Source: Acanthaster planci
Taxonomy: Eukaryota > Echinodermata > Asteroidea > Valvatida > Acanthasteridae
Assembly (NCBI RefSeq): GCF_001949145.1
Contig: NW_019091401.1
Span: 1,535,996-1,597,376 of the forward strand
DNA: 61,381 nucleotides
Direction: 5' to 3'
The notes under the pieces are model-generated. The model was not told the origin of the DNA. It worked only from the letters and a program-made list of their open reading frames with translations, and did no database searches. Shown in pieces: positions 12,201 to 24,200 of this stretch; the stretch's first letter is position 1; every line of letters begins with the position of its first letter. A program made the translations under genes and the position numbers.

Positions 12201-15200
12201 CCACATGTACGCGCTAATAAAGATTGGAGATTGGGGATGATTAATGATGCAGAATGACTGCAAGAAAATTGCCTAAAGTAGGATAGAGATCCCTGACTTC
12301 TAAACACTGAGGAAATGGCAACATGAGATCCCAAATGGCCATCTCCTGGGTTAGCAGCACTGCTAAAATTAATTATTATGACATCATGTGTACATGTATG
12401 TGTCCTGGCTACTTGGCCTGTGTGGATACACCTGACTAGAACTCCAAGGTAAAAATCACTGTAAACTCACGAAACAGCCAAGCACTGGATAGTAGGTTGT
12501 TTACCAGCATTCCAAAGGTCCCACATTCAAAACAAAACAAAATTCAGTTTTTCTCAAGGTTGTACATAACAAGAGTTACTTTTCAGGACTGTAAGCAAAG
12601 GAATAGTCTAGGTAATTTTTTGGCAGCCCTGTTAGCCGTTTGGGGCAACTCGTTAATACACAAAAAGCCGAACATCTTGCAGGCCACTTTTCAATTCAAA
12701 GCAAAGTTCGATAGTCAAATACCATTTTTAAAAGTCCTTCCACTTGACATTCCACTCACAAAACCGAAGAAAAAAGTTAGTTGATTGTCACCATCATTCT
12801 GTCTTTTTACGACTGGCTCATTTCAAATAGCTGCAGGTACATGCACCTCCAACTGTCATGTATGGTCCAAGAAAGTAATTATTTGGAAGTTAAATAATGG
12901 CAATGCATGAAAGGTTCAATTTCAAAAAGTTCGTCTTTTTTAGACCAAACTATGTGAAAATCATCATCATGGCACTTGTAGATGACTGGATGAAATGTTT
13001 TAGAGCTGGCAAATTTGGATAGATCTTAATTGCTAACATTTTGGGGAGGATGCCACATTACTGAAGACATCCAGTCGGATACATAATCTTGCAACAATGT
13101 GTACATGTACATTGTATACACTGAAGCTCCCGTCCAACCCCTCCCATGGCAGATCCATGAGGGCCAATGGGGATAATTTTGTTAACAAATACAATGAGAA
13201 AATGGAGATTTTGGGAGCAAGGTATTTCTCTTTCTTCCCAAAGTTTGTAAAAAGCCCTTTAATGTAGCCTCAACATTCAGAGAGGCCATAAAAAGTTTAT
13301 ATGAGAAAATTCCCAAATCTTTGGCCCCCCAAAAAAACCCGCATTCCACTCATTTGAAACCCTCTCCTTCCCCCACTTGTGTGGTTGGCTCCATCCCTGG
13401 TACAGCTCTATTCCAACACCAACTTAAGTTCAATGAACAAAATGAATGTCCAAATAATAATCTGTAAGTCAGGAATAGACATGCTCACTCATCGGTAATG
13501 GCTGCTCGCAGTTGGTACCATGAATTTGGCCATTAGGACATAGACAGACATAGCCTCCAGTGGACACCTCTCTACATAACCCTGCAACACATGGATTGCT
13601 GTTACATTCTGTGAAATGGAAAATAATATCAAAAGATTAACATATAGTTTTCATTTGCATATCCACAGACAGTACAGGAACTGGGTGGCGCTACAACACA
13701 GGTAACTGGGTACATCTACCTGTGCCATAACAGGAACCTATTCTAAAATTTAAAAAGGCAAGAAAACAAATTTGAACATTCAAAATGAAAAATGCATTCA
13801 ACTTCAATAGGTTTGACTTTCCAAAAACACTCCTCAGCAACACTTAACATAAAAAATGTTGATCAAATTATTGCTTTCCGTTTGTCTATGTTGCTCATCA
13901 TGTTCATGCTGAGTGAGTCATTCTATAAATTTGGGGTCTATTATTTTGTATCCCGATGTTGGAAACTTTAGAACACGTTCTTTCATTTTGAAAAGTGATG
14001 GTTAGAAAACGAATAAAGTGTAACTTTACAGGTTTTGTTCTTACCCAATACATGTTCAAAAACACTGTGCACTTGTCCAAGAGCTTATGAAAAAATTCAC
14101 AAGTTACAGCCTTACTCAGTCCAAATTTTTAAAAAGGCGATTTTTCGAGTCCAAGTTTACTATACTTACATGTACTCGGGTAGGACTCGAACGCACGTAC
14201 TACTTCCTGTTTATATGGTGCAGACGTGTAGTCTTAAACATACATGTACATGTACATGTACTAATACTTATTGTTACAACCACTCAACCACCGAGCCTTA
14301 CCGGGGTTGGCTGACCGCCCCGAGTCAGAGCATGCAGCTGGTACCGCAAACTATTTCAACTTCAAGCTGTACAGTATTTGTGTCGAGGAAATGTTAACAG
14401 ACCTTTTTACTGATAAATTCATGATTATCTTCATGGCCTTCTATTCGTCCGGGGGATTTAGGTATTTCAGAACGAACCATGGACTGTAAAATCGAGGAAA
14501 ACAAGAGAGAGGCACTGTTACTTTTGTAGACGTAAATCATCCGTTCTCGAGTTGCAAAGAGCACGCACGCGGGCTGCGTGCACGCGCATGATGATTGAAG
14601 TTCCTGGTTCTAACCCGCCTGTCTACTACGAAGTTCCATTTCTGTCGGATCGGGGGCTTCAGACTGACCAATTAACCCCCTATTGGTTACCCTTAAAATG
14701 TTCATATTTTGTTCTGCTTTATATTTCGGTTTATAAACATAAATTTGCGATACAACCTGCTATTTTATAACATCTTAAGAATAACCTCGGTCATCAGCGT
14801 AGCCGGCTTTGTACATGTACAAGTATGCATGGTTCTCGAAGGCCTAATGAGTTCATCAACGATCTCTCTTTGAAGTGTTAAACGTGACGGTTTAATTTGT
14901 TCGTGGAGTTTTATTGGTTAAAGATGTATTAATACAAAATATTGTAGAGATCTAATTCTTATTGAAATGAAACAGTAACTGATCTTGATAAATGAGGAAT
15001 AAAAAAGGGGATTACATTGCGGGCATGATGATAGTGATGAACAGACGACGAGAGCGATGCTAGGCAGGACTGGTGCGAGCACGTGCGGCAAATAGCGATC
15101 ACGCAAATTATGTCGTTGAGCGGCCTTCCTTTTTCATTCGTAAACCAAACAAATAATAAGCAGACTGAATTTGGAGTTGGATTTTAGAGCAACGGCCAGA

Positions 15201-18200
15201 TAGCTAGACTGTGTTGAAGTTTTAAAAATTCTCAATTCATACTTCGGGGGGGGTGGAGAGTGTTGTGTTAGTGGAATGATAAGAAATAACGTGGACACGG
15301 TGGACACACCAAGCTGGCGGACATGAGCTGCATGGAGGATTTATTGCATGACCTCTGACCTGCATGTACGTGGCTAGGCTAGGCTAGCTGCGTGTCACAT
15401 AATAACATTTGCATATTACTACAACCCCCCCCCCATTTTGAAAAAAAATAGGGTTTTCCCCGTTATTGACAGATGTTCTTTCTATTTGTTTAAACCAACA
15501 AAGAATCATAAAGCAAGCATAACTGTGCTAACATTACACAAACACTTCGGTACTTCTAAACTGATCTCTTGGCAAGAGGTTGGCGATAGCTTGAGACAGT
15601 TTGTTTGATAACACGAGTAACATAATGTCATCTGCGTAATGTTGCTCAACAATAAACCTCAATATCTCAACTAGTTAAGATATCATCTGCAGAACAGTGT
15701 TTATCAAAAGGTAAATCGGAACACGTTTTGTACACATAAAAGGGACAAATCACATCATCTTACAAGCTAGGCAACTAATCATCAATGTATCTCGCTGGCA
15801 CACGTGTTGTGCGACCAGATCTAGTGGTTTGGCTGCGCGGCACAGGGGGCGTGCGCTTGGCTTTCGGCCTCTGGCTGCCTTGAGGAGTACACATAATGCG
15901 GGGGGGGGCGGTCATCAAAGCGAACGCGCTTGGCAGTTGTCGATGCATTTGGGTTTGATCGATCGTCAGACTGATTTTGCAAGAAGTTCGCGCAAGTGAG
16001 AACGGTTGCGTCTCACAGTGGTGCCATTAGGAGTTGTAACCTCGTATGACCGTGGTTGTTCACAGACCTTGGCGACTGTGCCTGGGGTCCATGTGGTTTT
16101 CACTGGGTCAAGAATGCGTACTGGCTGCCCAACATATAATGGTGGGAGTTCTGAGCCAGCATGCTCATCATGGTCAGACTTCATCCTCTGTCTGCGATAC
16201 TCCAGACGATCATGGATCTGTTGCTACTTCTGGATGGGGCCCAGACGGTTGTTGCTGGGAAGTATTGTTCGGATGGGGCGCCCAGGCAAGATTTCCGCAG
16301 GCGAGGGAAGATGGGAATCGGTTGGTGCTGATCGAAGATTGAGAAGCGCTGGAGCAACATCCTGGCCTGACTTGTGGCAATTTGTCATGACAGATTTGAC
16401 CGTGCGAACTGTTCGCTCCGCTAATCTATTTGAACGTGGATAGCGGGGGGAGGGGGTTGTCTGAATGACTTACCACTTGGAACACATAGCTCTGTATGCC
16501 TGGCCAACAAACTGTTGGCCATTATCAGAGATGATCTCTGTAGGTACTCCGAGTAGGCTGGAGATCTCTGCCGTTTCACGCGCAACACCGTCACTGGTGG
16601 TGTTTGACAATTTGCGGACAACAGGAAACTTTGAATGATAATCCACAACAAGGAGGTATATCTCGTCGGCAAACACGAAGAGATCTGTGCCAAGCTTAGT
16701 CCAGGGTGTAGTCGGGACTTCGTGTGGTTGGAGAGGTTTGGTGTGTTGTCAAGGGGCTGGTGTTCCTGACAAGTTCTGCATGAGAAAACCATCTGTCGTA
16801 TGTGGTCACTTATCTTCGGCCAGAAGACTAAGTCACGTGCTAGACGTCTGGTCTTTTCAATGCCTAAATGGCCAGTGTGTAGGTCGTTTAGAATGCCCTC
16901 ATGCATGGACTCGGGGATCAACACTTGTCGCCCTTTGAAGATGACCCCACATGACAGTCCGAGTTCCTCCCGGTAGGACAATATGATCGTATGTCACGAG
17001 GAAGTTCTTTGACGGAGTCAGGCCACCCTGAGTAGATCACTCGCTGTAGTTCTGAAAGAACTGGATTGTTGGCTGTCTCCTGCTGGAGCATGGCTTGTCG
17101 GGCCCGCCCAAAATGGACGAGATCAACCGGTTGGGTGTCTAACTGTGTCCATCTCGGCAATCGTCTCATCAAGCGGTACATCGTCCAGCTTGGAAGGGTT
17201 GGATAGTCTGCTGAGTGCATCTGCGATCACCATCGTTGAAGGGTGGTGGTGCACTTGCAAGGGGTTTGCGCCAGATCGTGACCAGCGGCTTACAGTCAGT
17301 ATAGAAGGTGAATCTGCATCCAAAGTATGGAACGTCTTGATGCCGAATACAAGGGACAGAGCTTCTCTCTCGGTGTTGGAGTATGTGCTCTGAGAGTGGG
17401 ACAAGCTCTTTGAGGCAAATACAATGGGTTTCCCTTCTTGAGTGATACACGCTCCAAGCCCACGTTGAGATGCATCCACCCCCAGGACGGTATCGATCTT
17501 AGGATCGCAGAATTGGAGGCAAGACTGTGGCGAGATGGGATGCTTTAAGGCTAAGAACGATGCTTGATGGTCTTCTTGCCAGAGAAACGGCACTTCCTTT
17601 CGTAGAAGGTCGCGCAAGGGAGCAGCCTCATCTGCACATTTCGGTATGTACGGGGAGACAAAGTTCACTATGCCGAGGAATCGTTGGAGGTCGTCCTTGT
17701 CCTGTGGTGTGGGCATAGCGTGGATGTCTGTGACTCTGTCTGGATAAGGATGGATGCCGTCAGCAGAGTAGATGGAGCCAAAGAAATGTATCTGCTTGAC
17801 ATTTATCTAACATTTGGCGCTGTTGAATACCAGACCCTCTCGCTGAGCGGTTTCCATCAGAGCAATGAGGTGTCCATCATGCTCCTGTTCAGTGCGCCCG
17901 AAGACTGCCACGTCATCTGCCATTTTGTTCAGCTCGGCTTGCAATTTAGGTTTGACGTGTACACTGCATTTCCGAGGTGGATCTATGTGCGTTTCAGCAT
18001 CAGGCTTGAGGTGCAAGCGAGCAGGTGGTTAAAGTCACCTAAGGCATCAAACTGCTTCGGGTAATGCTCCCTGAGATCTTGGATGTCGCACACTTGGGCA
18101 TTGGGGTTGGCATGTGGCTACGCTGTGGACCCCGGCATAGTCGGAGGCTATGGGCCATGCGTACATGTAACAATGTGGATCGTTATCAGGTGTAGGGTTT

Positions 18201-21200
18201 GGCTCGTAGGGAGACCTGCATTTGCTGGTCCTGGCACATCCACGACAAAGAACTTCTCACGATGCCAGTCAGACTGTTTGTACCTACACATGATGTGTAT
18301 TTGGCCATGACAAGTCATTTCGGAACCATTGTACGCCTTTAACTTGGTTGAGCTGGGGGTAAGCTGGCTTCCCCATTCGTCTCCATAAATTTGGCGAATT
18401 GTGCGGACTGATAGCGTGTTGGCGCTTGCTCCTGTGTCAACCTTGATGTGGAGGTAGTGCCGCCCGAGACGATTAGGGCAGATAACGTCAAGTGTGGTGA
18501 ATGCCTCAGCTGGTCCTGGCCGATGCTCTGCTGCCGTACATAAGTCTGACACTGAGAGAGTAATAGAGTTGAACATCTCAGGAGGTGAATCCATTGTGGA
18601 CTGGTCATCCAGGTAGTCTTGTTCTTCAGTAGAACGGTTGGGGTTGCGTTCCTTGGAACCACTGATAGTGGAGGCGCGACTGCGGTTACTACGCCTTCTG
18701 GATGCGCGACGCGACTGGCGGCGTCGTCTGCCAGGTGATTTGCTTGATGAGCGCCTTCGCCGCCGCCGCCGCCACAATTACCACATGCGCGGCGGGAAGA
18801 ATTGATTGCGTCTGTCCCTTGCTGCGCGGCGGCAGAGTTATGTGCGCCCGGCTTAGCGGTTTCATTCGCAAGCGTTTGCAGGCATTGCGTGCTGGCGGCA
18901 ACGGCTTCATGGCGGCACCCTTCCTCAAGCATTTCAGTTATAATGTAACCACTGGGTTTTTCGAGCAAACTGTGACAAAATGTGTCAAGTGGCGTGGAAG
19001 CGATCACGAGCTCTACAACTCTTTCATTGAGCTTTTCGAGTGCGAATATGCAATGACTCGCCTTTTCTCTACATCTGCTCGTAAACTCGTCTAGGGTTTC
19101 ACTTTGTGTTTGTAGCGCATGAGCTCTAGTCTGTGGATTCGAAAATTTACACTTATCCTCAGCTGATCCTCAAAAATTGACCACAACCTATCTGGATTAC
19201 GTTGGTGTTCTTCAGATAGACCTGAAGCATTGAGTAGCCTTAAGCCTTCAGTACCCACGGCAATCTTTATTTTGATGGCCTGTTTTTCAGGCTGTCTGAT
19301 GTCGCTATCTTGAATGCACAAGATCACGCGTTGTTTGAAGAGCTTGAACTCCTCTGACAAGTCCTGTGCTTGCCAGTTCATTTCTGGGAACTTGGCCATT
19401 TTGCCCCGTTTTTGGTTCACCACAATTTCGCAAGCAACAGTGTATGCAATGCAGTTAGCAAGATAATAAAGATTACTGTTGCTTAGCAAATACAGTACCG
19501 CATTATGTGTACCCAAGTTAGTCACCAGTAACAAACTAACAGTTTGCAGACTAATGTACAAGAATCAGATTGGGCCTAAACACTCATGTGAACAACTGCT
19601 CAAAATTATAAGAAGCCCTAGACAATCTCAAACTTACACAGTTTTGATTATTGCATAAAAACTATCAAAAGTTCAAAGAAAAATCAACAGTTCAGTGTTC
19701 GACAGTTTAATCCAGTTCACTGTGCGCACAGCCCACCAGTCTCTGGATATAATGTCTTGGGTAGACAGGGTAGTACCACAGGATGATTCACCTGGTGGGG
19801 CCCTGGTGCAGTATAGCACCCTACAGGACACGAAGGAAGCTCAAGTCAGCCGGTACTCACGGTAATAGCGGTACGGTAGATGCCTAGTCAAAAATTAGGA
19901 TCGGAAGCGGCTTCCTGACACCTCTCCGCTGGTCGGGAACGTCGGTATGGGCTCTTGAGTTGAGCTGGGGCAACTTTCCTGGCATGCTTTTGCTGGCTGG
20001 GGTAGTTTCACGAATTAGATGCAGCGTTGATCAATGGCCGGAACGCGAGCTAGCGTCCACGCGGGATAATCACGATAGTGAGACCCGCGAAGGCTTTCCG
20101 TGACGAGTATCCAGTCGGTCGGGGCTCCAATGGTGCCCTGACAACACTGGGAGATAGACTCGGCTCAACAGCAGTCCTCCGATGATGCGAATCACCGTAT
20201 TACAAGGCGATATGTGCGCTCAAATGCTCCGCGATGATGTCCACTGTCACTGCGTGACAACGCACACCGTCTGGTTCCGCTGGTTGTGTTCATTGCGCGT
20301 GTGGTGGTTTCCATGTGCAAGGAAAACATGTACGGGGTCGTCGGCCAGTCCTGTTTGCGTGCGAATACGCTTGTCACTCGGACTAGATTGGTCAGATTTT
20401 CCGCCGCAGAATGGGCAATGTCCGAGGCACTGGACACTCCAGAACAGTCCCGGTGGCGTCTAAAGGAGGATATGGTCCTTTTTCACCGTTGCCACCATGT
20501 TGTGTTAGTGGAATGATAAGAAATAACGTGGACACGACCGCACATCAGGCTGGCGGACATGGGCTGCATGGAGGATTTATTGCATGACGTCTGACCTGCA
20601 TGTACATGGCTGCGTGTCACATAATATACATTTGCACATTACTACAGAGAGAAGAGGAGATGCTCTCTTAAAACCCTTAGCCCCACGTAGTCGTAGGCCT
20701 ACATCAGCTGAAACCCAAGTTCATTAATTTTGTCAAATGTAGTTGTTTGGAGTCCTTTGTAGCTGTATTCATAAGTGCCTTTCGATATTCTTGTCAACGT
20801 TTTTCACTACTGTAGAAATGTCGCCGAACATTTTTGTCAGTGGGCTTAAAATTCATTCGCTTGGGAAGTTGACGTTTATGGTCATGCTGGAGCTCTGTCT
20901 GGTTATCGGGTGATGGATTCCCAACAATGTGCAATTTCAAAATACTCAATCATCTCAAAATATATGATCTTTCATCTTTAAATTCAGACCCAAGAGATCA
21001 TGATTGTTAATCGCTGTTATTGACTCTCATATCAGTCTCGTTTATTAAAAAATACTTATTTGTGCCAGCGCGTTCTGGATAAATTCTCTATAAAAATGTA
21101 TTTGGTGTAACTTAAAATGGGACAAATCAGCAAACATGAGCCAATTGCTAGCAACAAAAATTTGCCCGAGCCTTATTGGATCCCCCTTCCCTCGACACGG

Positions 21201-24200
21201 AACTGTCGGGAGTCCCTTTAATCGAATTTTGTGAACACCTTTCGTCTTTCTACTCTACTTTTTAAAAAGAATATTAAGCCCACGGAATCTCGTACGCCGA
21301 ATAGTTGCGCGCGCACACTGTACAAACTGAACAGGGGAACAGCTGAAAACAGTCCACAGTGTCTTACTTCCGATTTCATGTTCCCGTTTTTGTCTTTTGT
21401 GGTGATGTGTCAATTTTCTTTATATAAGGACGTATAGGAGTTATGGACGTGAAATTGGCTTCTTGGAAAAGGTAGACATGATGAAATTATTTTTTGGCCC
21501 ATTTACGATCTTCATATCCTGGACTCCCAACGTAACGTGGAACGGTCAGGGAGTTATAGCTCAGTGAGCTATAGTCCACCGCAGCAATTTCCAAGTAGTA
21601 TTCCTAGTCCAAGTTAGACCATGGGTGTAAGAAGTTACCACCCAGAAATACAACGAGTCATGAATATTGACGTCAGTATTTGCGACCAGAGAGCAAGTCG
21701 TGAATTTTGGTCGGAAATATTGACAGCCATATTCGCGACTGCAGAGCGAGTCGTGAATTTTGGTCGTGAGTACTGGCGTCAATATTGACCATTGGTGATG
21801 CCCGTCCAGGGCCACCATACTCCTCGCTTCCACAGCAAAAAAATTAGAGCGGAACAAAAGAGGGCGTGTTTTACGTACTCACCATTGATCTCCACGATAT
21901 AGAAGATCAATGGTACTCACCACAGACATAAATAATCCATGTCTGTGGTACTTACCGTACAGGCGCGCCACGAGGCGCGTAAGTATATGCGCGTTTGACG
22001 CGGAGCACGCTTGGCACGCGTAACTAATCTATTCCGGCTTGAATGGTCGCGATCGCGAACAAGAAGGTTGCACTACACCAAGTCTGCGCCCATAGAAAAC
22101 AGTGCAAAATCGGATCAAAATAGCGCTGCCTGGTGACTCTCGTGAAGAGGTTGGCCTCCTTTTTTCACTGGAAATTCAAGATTGTGGCCAGAAGATCACT
22201 TTTCGTTTGAATTGCATGGGGTTAGCCACGAATTTTCTTATTCGACTTTGAACGAAGCTACCCCAAAATAACAATAAAACTAAGCGCTCATTTCTGAATG
22301 TAGCCGCCCGCCGCTATCCAAAATAGGTCAGCAATTTCGGGCTTTTTATGAAAGAAATACCCTGAACTGGACACACTATCAGTCCTAAATTTGAAGTTTA
22401 TAGAAATATTTCTATGATGCCTCCTGGTTATGGCCTGTTTTATTGTTAAAAAAAAGTGGGATCACAAAATATTAGCGAGCTCGCGCGCAGAAATACAACG
22501 ATTTGGTGGAATGCACCCAGAACCTGCTTGTGACCACCTGTCTTTCTTTCGCCAATTGGGGGTGCACTTCAGCTCGGGACGGATTACACAGCTTTGGTCG
22601 AGTGAAGATGCCGTGTGCGTGCATCATGTCACACACGTAGGGCAGTGTGGACATCCGGGAGATTTCACAAAATTGTGGAAAGCAACCACATCTATGGAGG
22701 ACGAAAAGTGGCCATCTGCTTTTCTGCTATCAAAATGGTAAAAAAAGGCAGATTTTACGTCTTTGTAACATTCAATTTTTGACGTTTCTATATTTCTGCT
22801 ACCTCAAAAGCAGAATGACCATTTTATTGTAATGCATTTTTCCCACTTTCCTGCTTTTCTACTACTACAAAACTAGTTTTACTTTTCCTCGTTTTGATGG
22901 CGGCCGAGAAGTGGCCATCTGCTTTTTACCTGTCAAACAGGCAGGAAAGTGGATTGAACGTTTTGGCGACAACTGTGAATTCAACTTTTCTGCTTTTGTG
23001 ATACCAGAAAAGCAGATTTTACATAGGTGGCCGAAAAGTGGCCATCTGCTTTTTTGTCCTCAACGGGCAGTGAATGGGGTCATGAACCTGCAGGTTACGA
23101 CCATTTCCGTTCTGGGGGAGTGGAGACGTATAGAAACCAATCACGACTGAACCATTTTTTCTGCGGACCAATCCCATACGGCAGTATCAGTGTCCCTGTG
23201 AGGCAGAAAAAACAGCATCTCAAAAGAAAAACAGTTTTACAACTATCATCCGATAGACACACAAGCTTGCTTGTGCCGAGGAAAACGTAGAAGATAGGGT
23301 GGACTGTAATTATTGGTATATACGTCTTCAAAAAGTTCAATCCCCAAGAAAGGAAATGGTGATAACCTGAGGTTTACGACCCCGGTTACGGCCCTTAGAA
23401 GGCAGAAATGCAGATGGCGACTTTTCGTCCTCCATTATACACACCACGCCGATGCAAATAACTGCAACGAGAGCGCGGACGGAACTGATCAAACCTGATC
23501 CTCGGACTGGCTGGTGCGTGCGTACGTCTCTGTTTTCACCGGCGCGGTTCCTGCAATTTCGTGAGAATCCCGGATGCCCGCACTGCCCCTACACGTACGA
23601 CTGCAAACCGATTCTTGTTACAGAAAGCTCAGCTGCTCAGTTCGCATATATGAAAACGTATTCTATTTCATTCTGCGGTTCACAAACTGACAGAATGTAG
23701 GTTTGTTTGCTTGTTTTTATTCCGGTCTATTTCATGTCGCAATTTTTTTTTATCCTCTGATACTTTTTATTCATCTTAACTGAATGCTGATAACTTGTCA
23801 AGTTAAGAAACTGACAATAATTTCCGGGGAACGCCCAAATAAATTCCCAGCATCTTGTTGTTGGGGCTACGATCACGTGTCATTGTATTATTCTTTACAA
23901 CGCACATTATGCTAAATAGAAGTTCTACTCAACGTCACAAGAAACTCGTAAGTGATGCTGCAATTTATTCAAGTACTGCAGTGACAATATTTTTCAAAGT
24001 CTATTAATTCGTTGCATACGGCAATTATGAATGTCGTACTTCGATGAAAATTATAAAGAATTTCATTCTGTGACATGGATGTTCAAGTTGACAATGCGAA
24101 GTGGAACATCCCATCTTTAATTCACCTAATATGAAACTGTATTAGCACTGCAGTAGTGATATTTCCTTATTTTTTTTAAATAAGAGAAGTACTGATTGCC

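Larger units (their letters stand above)
15261..20646 (-). mobile_element. Ty3/gypsy LTR retrotransposon, both LTRs present, coding region decayed
   Basis: A 5.4-kb element read on the minus strand. LTRs are at 20498-20646 (5') and 15261-15423 (3'). The gene order is gag, protease, RT-RNase H, integrase, which is the Ty3/gypsy order. Right next to the 5' LTR the minus strand reads TGGTGGCAACG, suitable as a tRNA primer site. Next to the 3' LTR lies a purine tract (AAAATGG and a run of G). The flanks GAGAG (15256-15260) and GAGAA (20647-20651) are a possible 5-bp target duplication with one change. Frameshifts and an RT deletion make it non-autonomous. It sits in intron 1 of the EGF/CUB gene. 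Confidence 0.85.

Noticed and set aside
20192-20516. ORFs in the gypsy leader between LTR and gag
   Set aside because: Lies in the untranslated leader; no gag zinc knuckle or other motif beyond an isolated CPFCG.
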